From Thermoplasmatota archaeon (GTDB lineage: Archaea; Thermoplasmatota; Penumbrarchaeia; Penumbrarchaeales; Penumbrarchaeaceae): a DNA stretch of 13,508 bases. The stretch lies in contig JAFGJI010000245.1 of assembly GCA_016929175.1 (NCBI GenBank), forward strand, positions 1 to 13,508, written 5' to 3'. Shown one piece after another: positions 1 through 6,665 of this stretch (position 1 is the first letter of the stretch; the number at the start of each line of letters is the position of its first letter). A model generated the notes under the pieces. The model worked only from the letters and a program-made list of their open reading frames with translations, was not told the DNA's origin and made no database searches. The translations under genes were made by a program, and so were the position numbers.

Positions 1-147
1 CCTGCCCAGGAACCGCCTTCGGCTCCTGTTGAGGAGGGTCCTCCGGGGAACGTCAGCGCATGTCCTCTGTGCGGGTCCGAGGTGATCGTTCCCGAGGGGG
101 CTTCCCAGACGGAATGCCCTCTCTGCGGAGAGATCATCAACGTCTGA
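1..147 (+). CDS. Zinc-ribbon protein, C-terminal end (partial)
   Basis: Frame 1 is open from the window edge to a TGA at 145-147, giving the last 48 residues of a protein whose start lies outside. It begins with a Pro/Glu-rich linker (PAQEPPSAPVEEGPP) and ends with two CPLCG knuckles about 17 residues apart, the second followed by EIINV at the C-terminus. This Cys4 pattern is a typical treble-clef/zinc-ribbon tail and should bind one structural zinc. Many archaeal membrane or regulatory proteins carry such a ribbon after a flexible linker, so the main domain cannot be named from this fragment. The next gene starts 155 bases later behind its own likely promoter, so the two need not be co-transcribed. 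Confidence 0.75.
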   Translation, partial: PAQEPPSAPVEEGPPGNVSACPLCGSEVIVPEGASQTECPLCGEIINV

Positions 148-261
148 CCTCGCTTCAGACCGAATATCATCCGATAGGAGGCTCCGGTCATCTTATGGTG
201 CCATATGAGAATTTGAACGATCCATGAGTACTTCATCAGGTCGATCTGGGACTGCAGAAAA

Positions 262-274
262 GCTCATAATATGA
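262..274 (+). promoter_or_regulatory. Putative TATA box of the phosphopantothenate synthetase gene
   Basis: The AT-rich string CTCATAATATGAA sits about 35 bases before the ATG at 303 in an otherwise GC-richer spacer. It would place transcription start near 293. The rest of the 148-302 spacer shows no other recognisable element. Confidence 0.35.
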
Positions 275-302
275 ATGACCCCTTTTACAGAAGAGGAATT
301 CC

Positions 303-1079
303 ATGAAGGTACCCGAGAGCCATCCAAGGTACTTGTCCCTCATCACAAGGGACCGACTGGTAGATGGTTGGAAAAAAGGGCTGGTGGCCACCCAGGGTCT
401 TATTGCCCACGGGAGAGGGGAAGCGTTCGATTACCTCCTTGGAGAAACGACCACAAAGGAAGCGGAAGCAGCCGAACTTGTGGCATCATATATGCTTGTA
501 ACGGCAAAAAAACCCGTGATCTCCGTTAACGGGAACGTGGGGGCCCTTGTACCGGATGGTATTGCAGCACTATCAGATCTCCTTTCCTGCCCCGTGGAGG
601 TCAATATCTTTCACCGTACCGAAGATAGGGTACGGAGACTTGCGCAACATCTAGAGGACCACGGATGCAGAAAGGTTCTGGGGGAGCATCCCGATTCAAG
701 GCTTGAAGGTCTGGACCATGCCCGGGCCCTCTGCACAAGACAGGGCATTCTGAATTCGGATGTCGTTTTGGTCCCACTGGAAGACGGCGACAGGTGCCAG
801 GCGCTGAGGAGTGCCGGGAAGAAGGTCATAACCATCGATCTGAACCCACTCTCCAGAACAGCAAGGACAGCCAATGTAACCATTGTCAATAATCTTACAA
901 GGTCGGTCCCGAACCTCATCGAGGGATGCCGGGTGGCCATGGAGGCACTTTCCATGGGCAGGCTCACACTCGATGATGTGGAAAAAGAGATCGCATCCTT
1001 CAGCAATGAAGTGAACCTCATGAGGGTCCTCGGCGCCATGATAGGGAGATATGCATCGGAGAATATGTCCTTCGAATGA
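303..1079 (+). CDS. 4-phosphopantoate--beta-alanine ligase (archaeal phosphopantothenate synthetase)
   Basis: This 258-residue protein matches the archaeal PPS family (COG1701, formerly DUF137), which joins 4-phosphopantoate and beta-alanine using ATP to make 4'-phosphopantothenate. With pantoate kinase it replaces the bacterial PanC/PanK steps of CoA synthesis in the cytoplasm. Recognised signatures are the N-terminal HPRYLSL (residues 7-13), the hallmark GLIAHGRGEAFDYLLGE (32-48), SVNGN (74-78), IDLNPLSRTA (178-187) and a TIVNNLTR segment (193-200). The length is normal for the family and the protein looks intact. The ATG at 303 follows a purine-rich AGAGGAA and lies just before the conserved HPRY block, so it is the natural start. 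Pantoate kinase, the usual pathway partner, is not in the window. A pyrimidine-rich stretch follows the stop. Confidence 0.93.
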   Translation: MKVPESHPRYLSLITRDRLVDGWKKGLVATQGLIAHGRGEAFDYLLGETTTKEAEAAELVASYMLVTAKKPVISVNGNVGALVPDGIAALSDLLSCPVEVNIFHRTEDRVRRLAQHLEDHGCRKVLGEHPDSRLEGLDHARALCTRQGILNSDVVLVPLEDGDRCQALRSAGKKVITIDLNPLSRTARTANVTIVNNLTRSVPNLIEGCRVAMEALSMGRLTLDDVEKEIASFSNEVNLMRVLGAMIGRYASENMSFE

Positions 1080-1094
1080 GACATAGGACTAAAC

Positions 1095-1126
1095 TTCCTT
1101 TCATCCTTTTTCTTGATGATGTTTTC
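1095..1126 (+). terminator. Possible T-rich archaeal terminator
   Basis: Just after the PPS stop, runs of T interspersed with C occur (TTCCTTTCATCCTTTTTC, then GTTTTC) with no clear hairpin. Archaeal RNA polymerase terminates on such U-rich tracts. The call is based on composition alone. Confidence 0.35.
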
Positions 1127-1155
1127 TCCCACTTTGCTCCATTGGCCTGGTAAGG

Positions 1156-1169
1156 CATAAAGAATATCT
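1156..1169 (+). promoter_or_regulatory. Putative TATA box of the rubredoxin-endonuclease IV unit
   Basis: The AT-rich string CATAAAGAATATCT lies about 50-60 bases before the rubredoxin ATG, in the 139-base gap after PPS. It would give a short leader that contains the GAGGTG ribosome binding site. Confidence 0.3.
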
Positions 1170-1218
1170 ATCAATGTGAGGATTACCACGTGAACCCGAG
1201 GTTCATGAGGTGTCTGAA

Positions 1219-1377
1219 ATGGACAAGTGGAGATGCATCGCGTGTGGTTATATCTACGACCCCGCCAGGGGCGATGAGGATGGCGGGATAGAACCCGGTA
1301 CAAGTTTTGAGGACCTTCCCGATGATTGGCAGTGCCCGGTCTGTGGCGTCGGAAAGGATATGTTCGAGAAGGTGTGA
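1219..1377 (+). CDS. Rubredoxin
   Basis: A complete 52-residue rubredoxin. It has the four Cys ligands of the Fe(Cys)4 centre in two knuckles, CIACGYIYDP (from residue 6) and CPVCGVGKDMFE (from residue 39). Between them are the usual GDEDGGIEPGTSFEDLP loop and the DW of the classical family. The length is exactly typical. It is a small soluble one-electron carrier that, in anaerobes and microaerophiles, usually feeds oxygen- or peroxide-reducing enzymes such as rubrerythrin, superoxide reductase or flavodiiron protein. The ATG at 1219 has a good GAGGTG site seven bases upstream; the ATG at 1205 is out of frame. Endonuclease IV starts 22 bases after the stop, so the two are probably co-transcribed. 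Confidence 0.95.
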   Translation: MDKWRCIACGYIYDPARGDEDGGIEPGTSFEDLPDDWQCPVCGVGKDMFEKV

Positions 1378-1399
1378 TCGAATACCGTAGGGTCCACTC

Positions 1400-2260
1400 A
1401 TGCCGCTCCTGGGAGCACACATCAGCATTGCCGAAGGAATACAATGCAGTGTAACCAGGGCGCTCGAGATAGGCTGTGGGTCATTTCAGATATTCACCAG
1501 GAACCAGAGGAGATGGAAGGCTAGCCAACTAAAGGAAGAAGAGATCTCCGGTTTCAAGGACCTCCTCGCGGGTTCCGGACTTGGACCTGTTCTTGCACAT
1601 GGGTCATACCTGATGAACCTCGCGGCTCCCGACGATTCGATGTTCGATAGATCGGTCGCTGCATTGATCGATGAACTTTCAAGATGTTCGCTGCTCGGAA
1701 TACCCTATCTTGTGGTACATCCAGGGTCACATCTCGGGTCCGGGATGAAGGCAGGGTCCGGGCGGGTCGCCGAAGGACTTGACATGGCCCTCAACTCCCT
1801 CGAACCATCCGATACCGGGTGCAGACCAATGGTCCTGCTGGAAACCACTGCCGGTCAGGGGAGCGGCATAGGGTCCCGTTTCGAGGAATTGGGTCTCATC
1901 TGCGGACAAACCCTTTTCCCCGACAGGGTCGGAGTATGCATCGATACCTGTCATATCTTTGCCGCGGGATACGACATTTCAACGAGACCCGGATACCGGG
2001 ACACAATGGAACTTTTCGAGGATTCGGTGGGAATGGATAGGCTGAAAGCGATCCACCTGAACGACTCACTTAAAGGCGTTGGAACGAAGGTGGACAGACA
2101 TGCGAACATAGGTGAGGGGAAGATAGGAAGGGAAGGTTTCAGAACATTCGTGAACGATCGAAGGTTTGAAAGAATGCCCATGATCCTGGAAACCCCCGGA
2201 GGAGATGCCGCCTACAGAAAGGATCTGTCCATGCTGAGGTCCCTTCTGATGCGGCCATAG
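1400..2260 (+). CDS. nfo: Endonuclease IV (AP endonuclease family 2)
   Basis: This 286-residue TIM-barrel enzyme hydrolyses the phosphodiester bond 5' to abasic sites and removes blocked 3' ends in base excision repair. It opens with LGAHISIAEGI and has the full trinuclear zinc ligand set by comparison with E. coli Nfo: H67 (VLAHGSY), H107 (VVHPGSH), E148 (LLETTAGQG), D182 and H185 (IDTCHIFAAGYD), H219 (AIHLNDS), D232 and H234 (VDRHANIGEG) and E264 (ILETPGG). Nothing is missing and the length is normal, so it should be active. The GAHIS block begins five residues after the ATG, which fixes the start at 1400. The preceding gene is rubredoxin, 22 bases away; pairing an electron carrier with a lesion-repair enzyme suggests a shared response to oxidative damage, which is an inference. 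Confidence 0.96.
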   Translation: MPLLGAHISIAEGIQCSVTRALEIGCGSFQIFTRNQRRWKASQLKEEEISGFKDLLAGSGLGPVLAHGSYLMNLAAPDDSMFDRSVAALIDELSRCSLLGIPYLVVHPGSHLGSGMKAGSGRVAEGLDMALNSLEPSDTGCRPMVLLETTAGQGSGIGSRFEELGLICGQTLFPDRVGVCIDTCHIFAAGYDISTRPGYRDTMELFEDSVGMDRLKAIHLNDSLKGVGTKVDRHANIGEGKIGREGFRTFVNDRRFERMPMILETPGGDAAYRKDLSMLRSLLMRP

Positions 2261-2328
2261 GTCATGGTCAAACGGGCCAGGGATCGTTTCCCTCGTATCG
2301 TTCCATTTGATCGCGGGCCTTGACGGGA

Positions 2329-2342
2329 TTCATTTAATGAAG
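2329..2342 (+). promoter_or_regulatory. Putative TATA box of the epimerase gene
   Basis: TTCATTTAATGAAG is the most AT-rich part of the 131-base gap before the epimerase gene. It lies about 55 bases before the ATG and would imply a leader of roughly 30 bases that holds GGTGAC as the ribosome binding site. Confidence 0.3.
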
Positions 2343-2391
2343 TTTGACCAGGTTACCATTTCGTTGTTGATACGATGGGGACGGTGACAAC

Positions 2392-3351
2392 ATGAAAGAG
2401 CAAGGGGTTCTTGTTACTGGTGGGGCCGGATTCATAGGGTCCGCACTTGTGGACCTTCTGATGGAGAACAAATACACTGTCCTGGTCCTGGACGACCTTT
2501 CCACCGGCAGAATGGAGAACCTGGAGAGATGGTTGGACGATGATAACTTCAGGTTCATCAATGGCGACATCAGGCACCCGCTTGACGGTCTCCTCTCCCC
2601 TGCCAGGATGGGAAGCGGCCCCCCGATATCGTGGATCTTCCACCTGGCCGCCAGGGTCGATGTCACATCATCCTTCAATGATCCCAGAAGCGACCTGGAG
2701 GTGAACTATCTGGGGACCATGAACGTGCTGGATCATGCGGTCAGGTCCGGGGTCAAGAAAGTGGTCTTCACCTCATCCGCCGCGATATACGGCGACACTT
2801 CCGATCTTCCCATCGGGGAGTCTCATCCTCCCGAACCCCTGTCCCCATACGGTCTGCACAAGCTGGCGTCCGAGAGGTTGATCGATATTTATCACAAACA
2901 GTACAACTTGAGGTACACCGCACTCCGACTCTTCAACGTGTTCGGTCCAAGACAGGACCCCTCCAATCAGTACTCTGGGGTCATTTCCAAATTCATGCAG
3001 AAGGCACTCGGGGCCGAACCTCTCATGATATACGGGAACGGGGCCCAGACCAGGGACTTCATTTATGTCGGGGACGTTGCCGAGATACTGGTTCGCGCTG
3101 CAGGAAGCAGTTACAACGGCCCCATGAACGTGGCTACAGGAACAGAGACATCGGTGAACGACCTGGCTGCAGCCGTTGAAAGGATATCCGGCAAAGAACG
3201 GAAGAGGGTGAACCTGCCAGAGAGAAAAGGGGAGATCTTCAGGTCCGTTGCGGATGTTGCCCTGCTCCAAGAAGTACTGGGAATGAACGAGACCACGGAC
3301 CTCAGGGAAGGACTGAGGGAAACCTACAGGTGGATGGAAAAACAGCGTTGA
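2392..3351 (+). CDS. NAD-dependent sugar-nucleotide epimerase/dehydratase (extended SDR, GalE-like)
   Basis: A 319-residue extended short-chain dehydrogenase/reductase. Visible features are the NAD-binding TGGAGFIG (residues 9-16), LDDLSTG (33-39) with the acidic residue that contacts the NAD ribose, FHLAA (83-87), the active-site serines in FTSSAAIYG (126-134), and the catalytic YGLHK (Y153, K157). RLFNVFGPRQDP, IYGNGAQTRDFIYVGD and NVATG are the usual C-terminal substrate-domain blocks. It most resembles archaeal UDP-glucose 4-epimerases, which interconvert UDP-hexoses for glycan and glycolipid synthesis. The exact substrate (UDP-Glc/Gal, UDP-GlcNAc/GalNAc or a dehydratase reaction) cannot be decided here. 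The ATG at 2392 follows GGTGAC and puts the Rossmann motif at the expected distance. It stands apart from other sugar genes; a gene for a zinc-ribbon protein follows. Confidence 0.9.
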   Translation: MKEQGVLVTGGAGFIGSALVDLLMENKYTVLVLDDLSTGRMENLERWLDDDNFRFINGDIRHPLDGLLSPARMGSGPPISWIFHLAARVDVTSSFNDPRSDLEVNYLGTMNVLDHAVRSGVKKVVFTSSAAIYGDTSDLPIGESHPPEPLSPYGLHKLASERLIDIYHKQYNLRYTALRLFNVFGPRQDPSNQYSGVISKFMQKALGAEPLMIYGNGAQTRDFIYVGDVAEILVRAAGSSYNGPMNVATGTETSVNDLAAAVERISGKERKRVNLPERKGEIFRSVADVALLQEVLGMNETTDLREGLRETYRWMEKQR

Positions 3352-3403
3352 AGGTCGTTCCAATTAAGGTAGACCGATGAAACAAGTGTATAATTCGGAC
3401 GAC

Positions 3404-3415
3404 AAATTATTAACC
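3404..3415 (+). promoter_or_regulatory. Putative TATA box inside the longer reading of the zinc-ribbon gene
   Basis: AAATTATTAACC is centred about 28 bases before the in-frame ATG at 3437, the spacing expected for a leaderless archaeal transcript. The surrounding 3377-3436 segment is clearly more AT-rich than the flanking coding sequence. Confidence 0.4.
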
Positions 3416-3436
3416 CATAAAACTGGTGCTTCATCG

Positions 3437-4483
3437 ATGGCACCATATCCTGTCCGCTGCCCTTCTTGCGGAGAACCGAACGATTCGGGTCTGAACTTCT
3501 GCCCGGTGTGCGGCGATCGTTTCAAGGTCGGGACACCTACTGGACCATACCCGGTAGCAGCCACCGGAAAATATACATCAAATAATGAGAGGCTCCGGAA
3601 GAAGAAGCTCAGAAAAAGAGCAGAGCTGTTTGACCTCTACCGCAAGAAGAAGATCACCAGGGAACAATTCGACAGGGGCATGGAGAACCTGGGCTACTCG
3701 TCAGACGTTGACCAGGTCCTCGCCTTCAAGAAGTTCATCCGGGAGCAGATCCAGGCTTTCGAGAGGATGGAAGTGGACGGAGGGGTGGAACGGGGGTCGC
3801 ATTCCGGTCACCTCAGGTCAGAGGCCGATCTGCCAAGGGACCGATACGGCAATGTCATTACCGATTTCTCCGTACCTTCAAGACCGGCCGGTGCTCCACC
3901 CCCACATACTTCCCATCAGAAGCCATCCATGATATCGGCGAGACCCATATCCGCCGATCATTACTCCGGCGGGCTTTCCAGCAATCACCGGAAGACCCAT
4001 ACAGAACGCTCACTTGATAAAGGAGACACCAGGAGGATGGTCAGGAAGGGTCATTTGAAGAAGGAGAGGTCTGCCGATCCCGGCATGGTCTTCCGCTCCC
4101 GACCGGCGAGTAACCTTGAATGGGATGAAGATGAAGAGGAAGTGTTCGAGATAGACCACGATGACCGGGAGGGGGAGGGGGACAATGACCCATGGGAGCT
4201 GGAGTGGGGTGATGATGGATGGGAAGACCCGGACATCCCGATGGATGGAGAAGAAGACGAGGAGTGGGAATCGTGGGAGGAAAGACCTTCTCCGATGAGA
4301 AGGTCCAGAAGACCCACAAGGACAATAGTCGAGTTCCTTGACGAGGAATACGAGGATGAAGAGGTTTTCGATCCGTTGACCTTTCGTCCGGGCAATAGAC
4401 GAAAAAATAAAAAAAGTCACGACAGGAAAAGGCAGGGGCATGCAAAGAGTACTTCGGGGGACCGAAGGAGAAGAGATTATTAA
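3437..4483 (+). CDS. Zinc-ribbon protein with SHOCT-like helix and long charged disordered tail
   Basis: An uncharacterised 348-residue protein; an alternative in-frame ATG at 3377 (behind AAGGTAG) would add 20 residues. I prefer 3437 because a TATA-like box falls inside the extra segment and the extension is AT-rich and unremarkable. Residue numbers here count from 3377. A Cys4 zinc ribbon (CPSCG at 28, CPVCG at 42) is followed by a basic helical stretch. A segment around 82-107 (ELFDLYRKKKITREQFDRGM) resembles the short SHOCT helical motif. The rest is low complexity: a Ser/Pro/His-rich middle, a strongly acidic block (about 249-302, with several Trp) and a basic tail ending GDRRRRDY. This looks like an intrinsically disordered polyampholyte. 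The DUF1844 gene begins 38 bases downstream and is probably co-transcribed. The function is unknown; binding to nucleic acid or ribosomes is possible but unproven. Confidence 0.75.
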   Translation: MAPYPVRCPSCGEPNDSGLNFCPVCGDRFKVGTPTGPYPVAATGKYTSNNERLRKKKLRKRAELFDLYRKKKITREQFDRGMENLGYSSDVDQVLAFKKFIREQIQAFERMEVDGGVERGSHSGHLRSEADLPRDRYGNVITDFSVPSRPAGAPPPHTSHQKPSMISARPISADHYSGGLSSNHRKTHTERSLDKGDTRRMVRKGHLKKERSADPGMVFRSRPASNLEWDEDEEEVFEIDHDDREGEGDNDPWELEWGDDGWEDPDIPMDGEEDEEWESWEERPSPMRRSRRPTRTIVEFLDEEYEDEEVFDPLTFRPGNRRKNKKSHDRKRQGHAKSTSGDRRRRDY

Positions 4484-4521
4484 TCACTCTGCGAATCCAC
4501 CGCGAGTACCGAGGTGAACAG

Positions 4522-4842
4522 ATGACGGAAGAAGAGATCGATGACAATGAACGGGACCCGCAGGAAGTACAGAAGGAGATGGCAAAGGTCCTTGCCAATG
4601 TCAAGGACATGACCCTTTACAACATGTCAGTGCTCGCCTCACAGGCGTGGCACCATCTGGGACTTGTGCCTATCCCAGGAGTGGACAGGTCCGAGGTCGA
4701 CCTGGAACAGGCCAAGATGGCGATCGACCTGTTCGACGCGAACCTGAACGTGATCTCGAGCTACCTTGAGAAAGACACGATCAAACATCTGAAGCAGACC
4801 CTTATGGACCTCCAGCTGAACTACGTCAACAAATCGAAATGA
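4522..4842 (+). CDS. DUF1844 family protein
   Basis: A 106-residue, mostly helical soluble protein matching the DUF1844 family. Family features seen are a central helix with small residues before HHLGLVPIPG (44-53), a VDLEQAKMAIDL block (59-70) and a C-terminal helix ending LMDLQLNYVNKSK (94-106). The first 20 or so residues are an acidic, probably disordered extension. No catalytic residues are evident and the biochemical role of the family is unknown to me. The start is well supported: GAGGTGA lies six bases before the ATG at 4522. It follows the zinc-ribbon protein by 38 bases on the same strand and converges with the surface-protein gene on the other strand, leaving only six bases between the two stop codons. 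Confidence 0.85.
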   Translation: MTEEEIDDNERDPQEVQKEMAKVLANVKDMTLYNMSVLASQAWHHLGLVPIPGVDRSEVDLEQAKMAIDLFDANLNVISSYLEKDTIKHLKQTLMDLQLNYVNKSK

Positions 4843-4848
4843 TGTTCA

Positions 4849-5544
4849 TCATCCAAGAGGGGGGGCGCGTTTTCCCCGGGATCCTGCCTTAACACAGGTC
4901 GGATGGGGCCCTTCCCTCTCATCGCTGCCGTTGGCCTCCATCTCTGCCAGATATCTTCTTCTCTGGATAAAATACATGATCATAAGCGCCGATCCTGCAA
5001 GGAAGAGAACGACCGCAATGGTGACCAGGAGGAGGAACATACCTTTGGACAATCCCTCCTCCTCGATCTTCCAGTCCACTATGTAATCCACCTGCGAAGC
5101 CCGTGATAGTGCGTCATCGGGCGTCATTGAAGCATCCCGGTGAAGAGCGATTATCAGGAAATAAGTATCCTTCTCGCCGATATTCAGGGTTCTCTGGAAA
5201 AAGGTCGTGTTCCTCTCGGAGAAGTTCTCCACCACCTGGAAGGTTGTGTTGATCTCGGTAACGTTCTTTCCTTCCTGTATATCCTGGAGGTCTATCTCCT
5301 CGCTCTCGATCCAGTCATCGTAGGCTTCCTCCCCTTTTATGAGAAAGACCGAGACCGGGTAGGGGGATGCTTCGATCCTTGCTTCCAGATGCAGCATGTC
5401 ACCCTTGTCATATTCGATCCGGAACTCGATGTACCTTTCGATGTTCACATCCGTTGTTCCCTCCTGGGCTCCGGAGACCCCCAGAGGTACAAATGAGAGA
5501 AATGTCAGGATGAGCATCGGCGCCAGGACCGCCACGCGTCTCAT
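4849..5544 (-). CDS. Membrane-anchored surface protein with N-terminal signal peptide
   Basis: A 231-residue type I membrane protein of unknown function. A signal peptide with basic MRR start and hydrophobic core ends near SGAQ (residues 24-27). The ectodomain (about 28-165) is rich in alternating hydrophobic/polar strands. It includes a stretch (PYPVSVFLIKGEEAYDDW) like the beta-sandwich, GOLD-like ectodomains common in archaeal surface proteins; that is a resemblance, not a firm assignment. Four N-x-S/T sequons (94, 99, 107, 112) are potential N-glycosylation sites. A single transmembrane helix (about 169-193) is followed by QRRR and a cytoplasmic tail of about 35 residues ending in a basic, Gly/Pro-rich stretch. 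The start is next to an AAAGG sequence. The gene is divergent from the cupin gene and convergent with the DUF1844 gene. Confidence 0.82.
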   Translation of the reverse strand: MRRVAVLAPMLILTFLSFVPLGVSGAQEGTTDVNIERYIEFRIEYDKGDMLHLEARIEASPYPVSVFLIKGEEAYDDWIESEEIDLQDIQEGKNVTEINTTFQVVENFSERNTTFFQRTLNIGEKDTYFLIIALHRDASMTPDDALSRASQVDYIVDWKIEEEGLSKGMFLLLVTIAVVLFLAGSALMIMYFIQRRRYLAEMEANGSDEREGPHPTCVKAGSRGKRAPPLG

Positions 5545-5566
5545 GACCTTTCAGAAATTTGGCATG

Positions 5567-5580
5567 TTATTATAATTTAT
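5567..5580 (-). promoter_or_regulatory. Putative TATA box of the surface-protein gene
   Basis: Read on the minus strand the string is ATAAATTATAATAA, centred about 30 bases before the ATG at 5544. This predicts a leader of only a few bases. Confidence 0.5.
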
Positions 5581-5590
5581 GGGGGATATA

Positions 5591-5617
5591 CGTATCATCG
5601 GGGCTTTTCTCGATACG
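5591..5617. promoter_or_regulatory. Short inverted repeat in the divergent spacer
   Basis: CGTATC (5591-5596) and GATACG (5612-5617) form a six-base inverted repeat with a 15-base loop, in the 276-base spacer between the divergent surface-protein and cupin genes. It could be an operator or chance. The remainder of 5618-5770 holds no convincing ORF or RNA. Confidence 0.2.
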
Positions 5618-5774
5618 ATGCTGACCCCTTACCGCCTTTTTGACGCTCCGTACAATCCCTTGATCTCGAACGTCCCTCTGGGCACCATTCAAAAAGTTGC
5701 ATCATCGACAGCACTGACATGCCTGGGGGCAGACATTGCACGGCGGTTCTGACCCATGGTCCCGATATCGTGTA

Positions 5775-5787
5775 GTTTTTAAATATC
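5775..5787 (+). promoter_or_regulatory. Putative TATA box of the cupin gene
   Basis: GTTTTTAAATATC is a strong archaeal TATA-like element about 40 bases before the TTG start at 5821. The implied leader contains the AGGGGGGTG ribosome binding site. Confidence 0.5.
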
Positions 5788-5820
5788 TTCTAATCATATA
5801 GCCATCAGGGGGGTGTTCAT

Positions 5821-6144
5821 TTGGCCGAGATATTTGACATCCATAAAAAGAAACTTCGCATCAAGGAGAATTTCAAGAAGACACCCATAACCAAACTTAA
5901 CGACCAGTATGTTGGCCTTGCCTGGTTCGAGGGAGAATATAAACTTCACCGCCATAACGTGGACGAGTTCTTCATGGTTATCGAGGGGCACCTCTCGATA
6001 GAAGTTGACGGGGAGATCAGGCAACTCGGACCCGGCTGCTGCATCACCATCAGGGCAGGGGAGAAGCACAAGACAAAGGCCTCGAGAAGGACCCTTGTGG
6101 CCATATTCGAACCCCAGAACGTGAAGATAGAATGGCTGGAATGA
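5821..6144 (+). CDS. Cupin domain protein (single-domain, metal-binding)
   Basis: A 107-residue single cupin barrel. The first cupin motif is H43-x-H45-x(3)-E49 in KLHRHNVDEFFMVIEGHLSI, and the second ends at H83 in PGCCITIRAGEKHKT. This gives the full three-His/one-Glu metal site of the family. The length is normal for small stand-alone cupins, which act as isomerases, dioxygenases or sensory domains; the substrate cannot be told. Translation starts at a TTG (5821), supported by an AGGGGGGTG site five bases upstream and by the position of the TATA element; no in-frame ATG precedes the domain. It ends eight bases before the stop of the convergent broken membrane-protein gene. The isolated position suggests an independent unit. 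Confidence 0.88.
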   Translation: MAEIFDIHKKKLRIKENFKKTPITKLNDQYVGLAWFEGEYKLHRHNVDEFFMVIEGHLSIEVDGEIRQLGPGCCITIRAGEKHKTKASRRTLVAIFEPQNVKIEWLE

Positions 6145-6152
6145 CCGGAGGC

Positions 6153-6628
6153 CTACTCCTCTTTTATGTCGTTCTCCTTTGCTCTGGAGACCTTTATCAA
6201 CGAAATGATCAGGAACGGGAGGATCAGCAGGGGCGCAATGTTACCAACGAAACATGCTCCGTCCCACCACCAATCATTGTAATCACCGGTCTCACCCACT
6301 ATCGCGAGAGCGATAGCTCCGATAAGGCTTATTAAAAAGACCAGCGAGATCAGGACGATGCCAGTTACATAAGGCGCTTTTCTCCTGCCCGCCTTTCTCG
6401 AGATCAGGGATATGAGCATCAAAACGAAGGTTACCACTTAAAGAAGCATGACGCCGCACATAAACGGTCCCGAGACAATATGGTTGAAGTAAAGGTATTC
6501 CCACCTCTTGATCCCGTTGTAGGCATCATACCAGTATAAACCCCCGAATCCCATATCGGATAGAGTGCCCCGGCGATCACGACAAGCACCATTGCTATTA
6601 TGATGAAAATAAGCGGCCTCTTCTTCAT
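6153..6628 (-). pseudogene. Four-helix membrane protein, broken by one frameshift and one in-frame stop
   Basis: Three consecutive minus-strand segments read as one membrane protein of about 158 residues. Segment one (from ATG 6628) is MKKRPLIFIIIAMVL onward through one helix to YPIWDSG. A one-base loss in the G-run (C5 at 6541-6545 on the plus strand) then leaves the frame. The next frame continues as LYWYDAYNGIKRWEYLYF and onward to FMCGVMLL. A TAA (6438-6440) interrupts the second helix, after which VVTFVLMLISLISRKAG and two more helices follow in the same frame, ending KENDIKEE. One added G and a sense codon at the TAA (for example TTA) would restore it. The GTG after the stop has no ribosome binding site, so a separate downstream gene is unlikely. 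It starts 37 bases after the PGF-CTERM-like gene, suggesting a former operon. No family is recognised. A sequencing error could explain the G-run but less easily both lesions. Confidence 0.7.
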
Positions 6629-6665
6629 TCCTGCAACCCCCGTTGTTGTAAGTATGGTAGGCTAA

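Noticed and set aside
275..529. 84-residue plus-strand ORF overlapping the PPS start
   Set aside because: It is out of frame with PPS and overlaps its conserved N-terminal motifs; no recognisable content.
611..1444. 277-residue minus-strand ORF opposite PPS and rubredoxin
   Set aside because: It is antisense to two clearly recognised genes, crosses their boundary, shows no domain, and is explained by codon bias of the sense strand.
4041..4610. Ser- and Pro-rich minus-strand ORFs opposite the acidic block
   Set aside because: They are the complement of Glu/Asp codon runs in the zinc-ribbon gene, which always yields Ser/Pro/Leu-rich shadows.
6292..6504. 70-residue minus-strand ORF inside the broken membrane gene
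   Set aside because: It is in a third frame, not hydrophobic, and conflicts with the helices readable in the two rebuilt frames.
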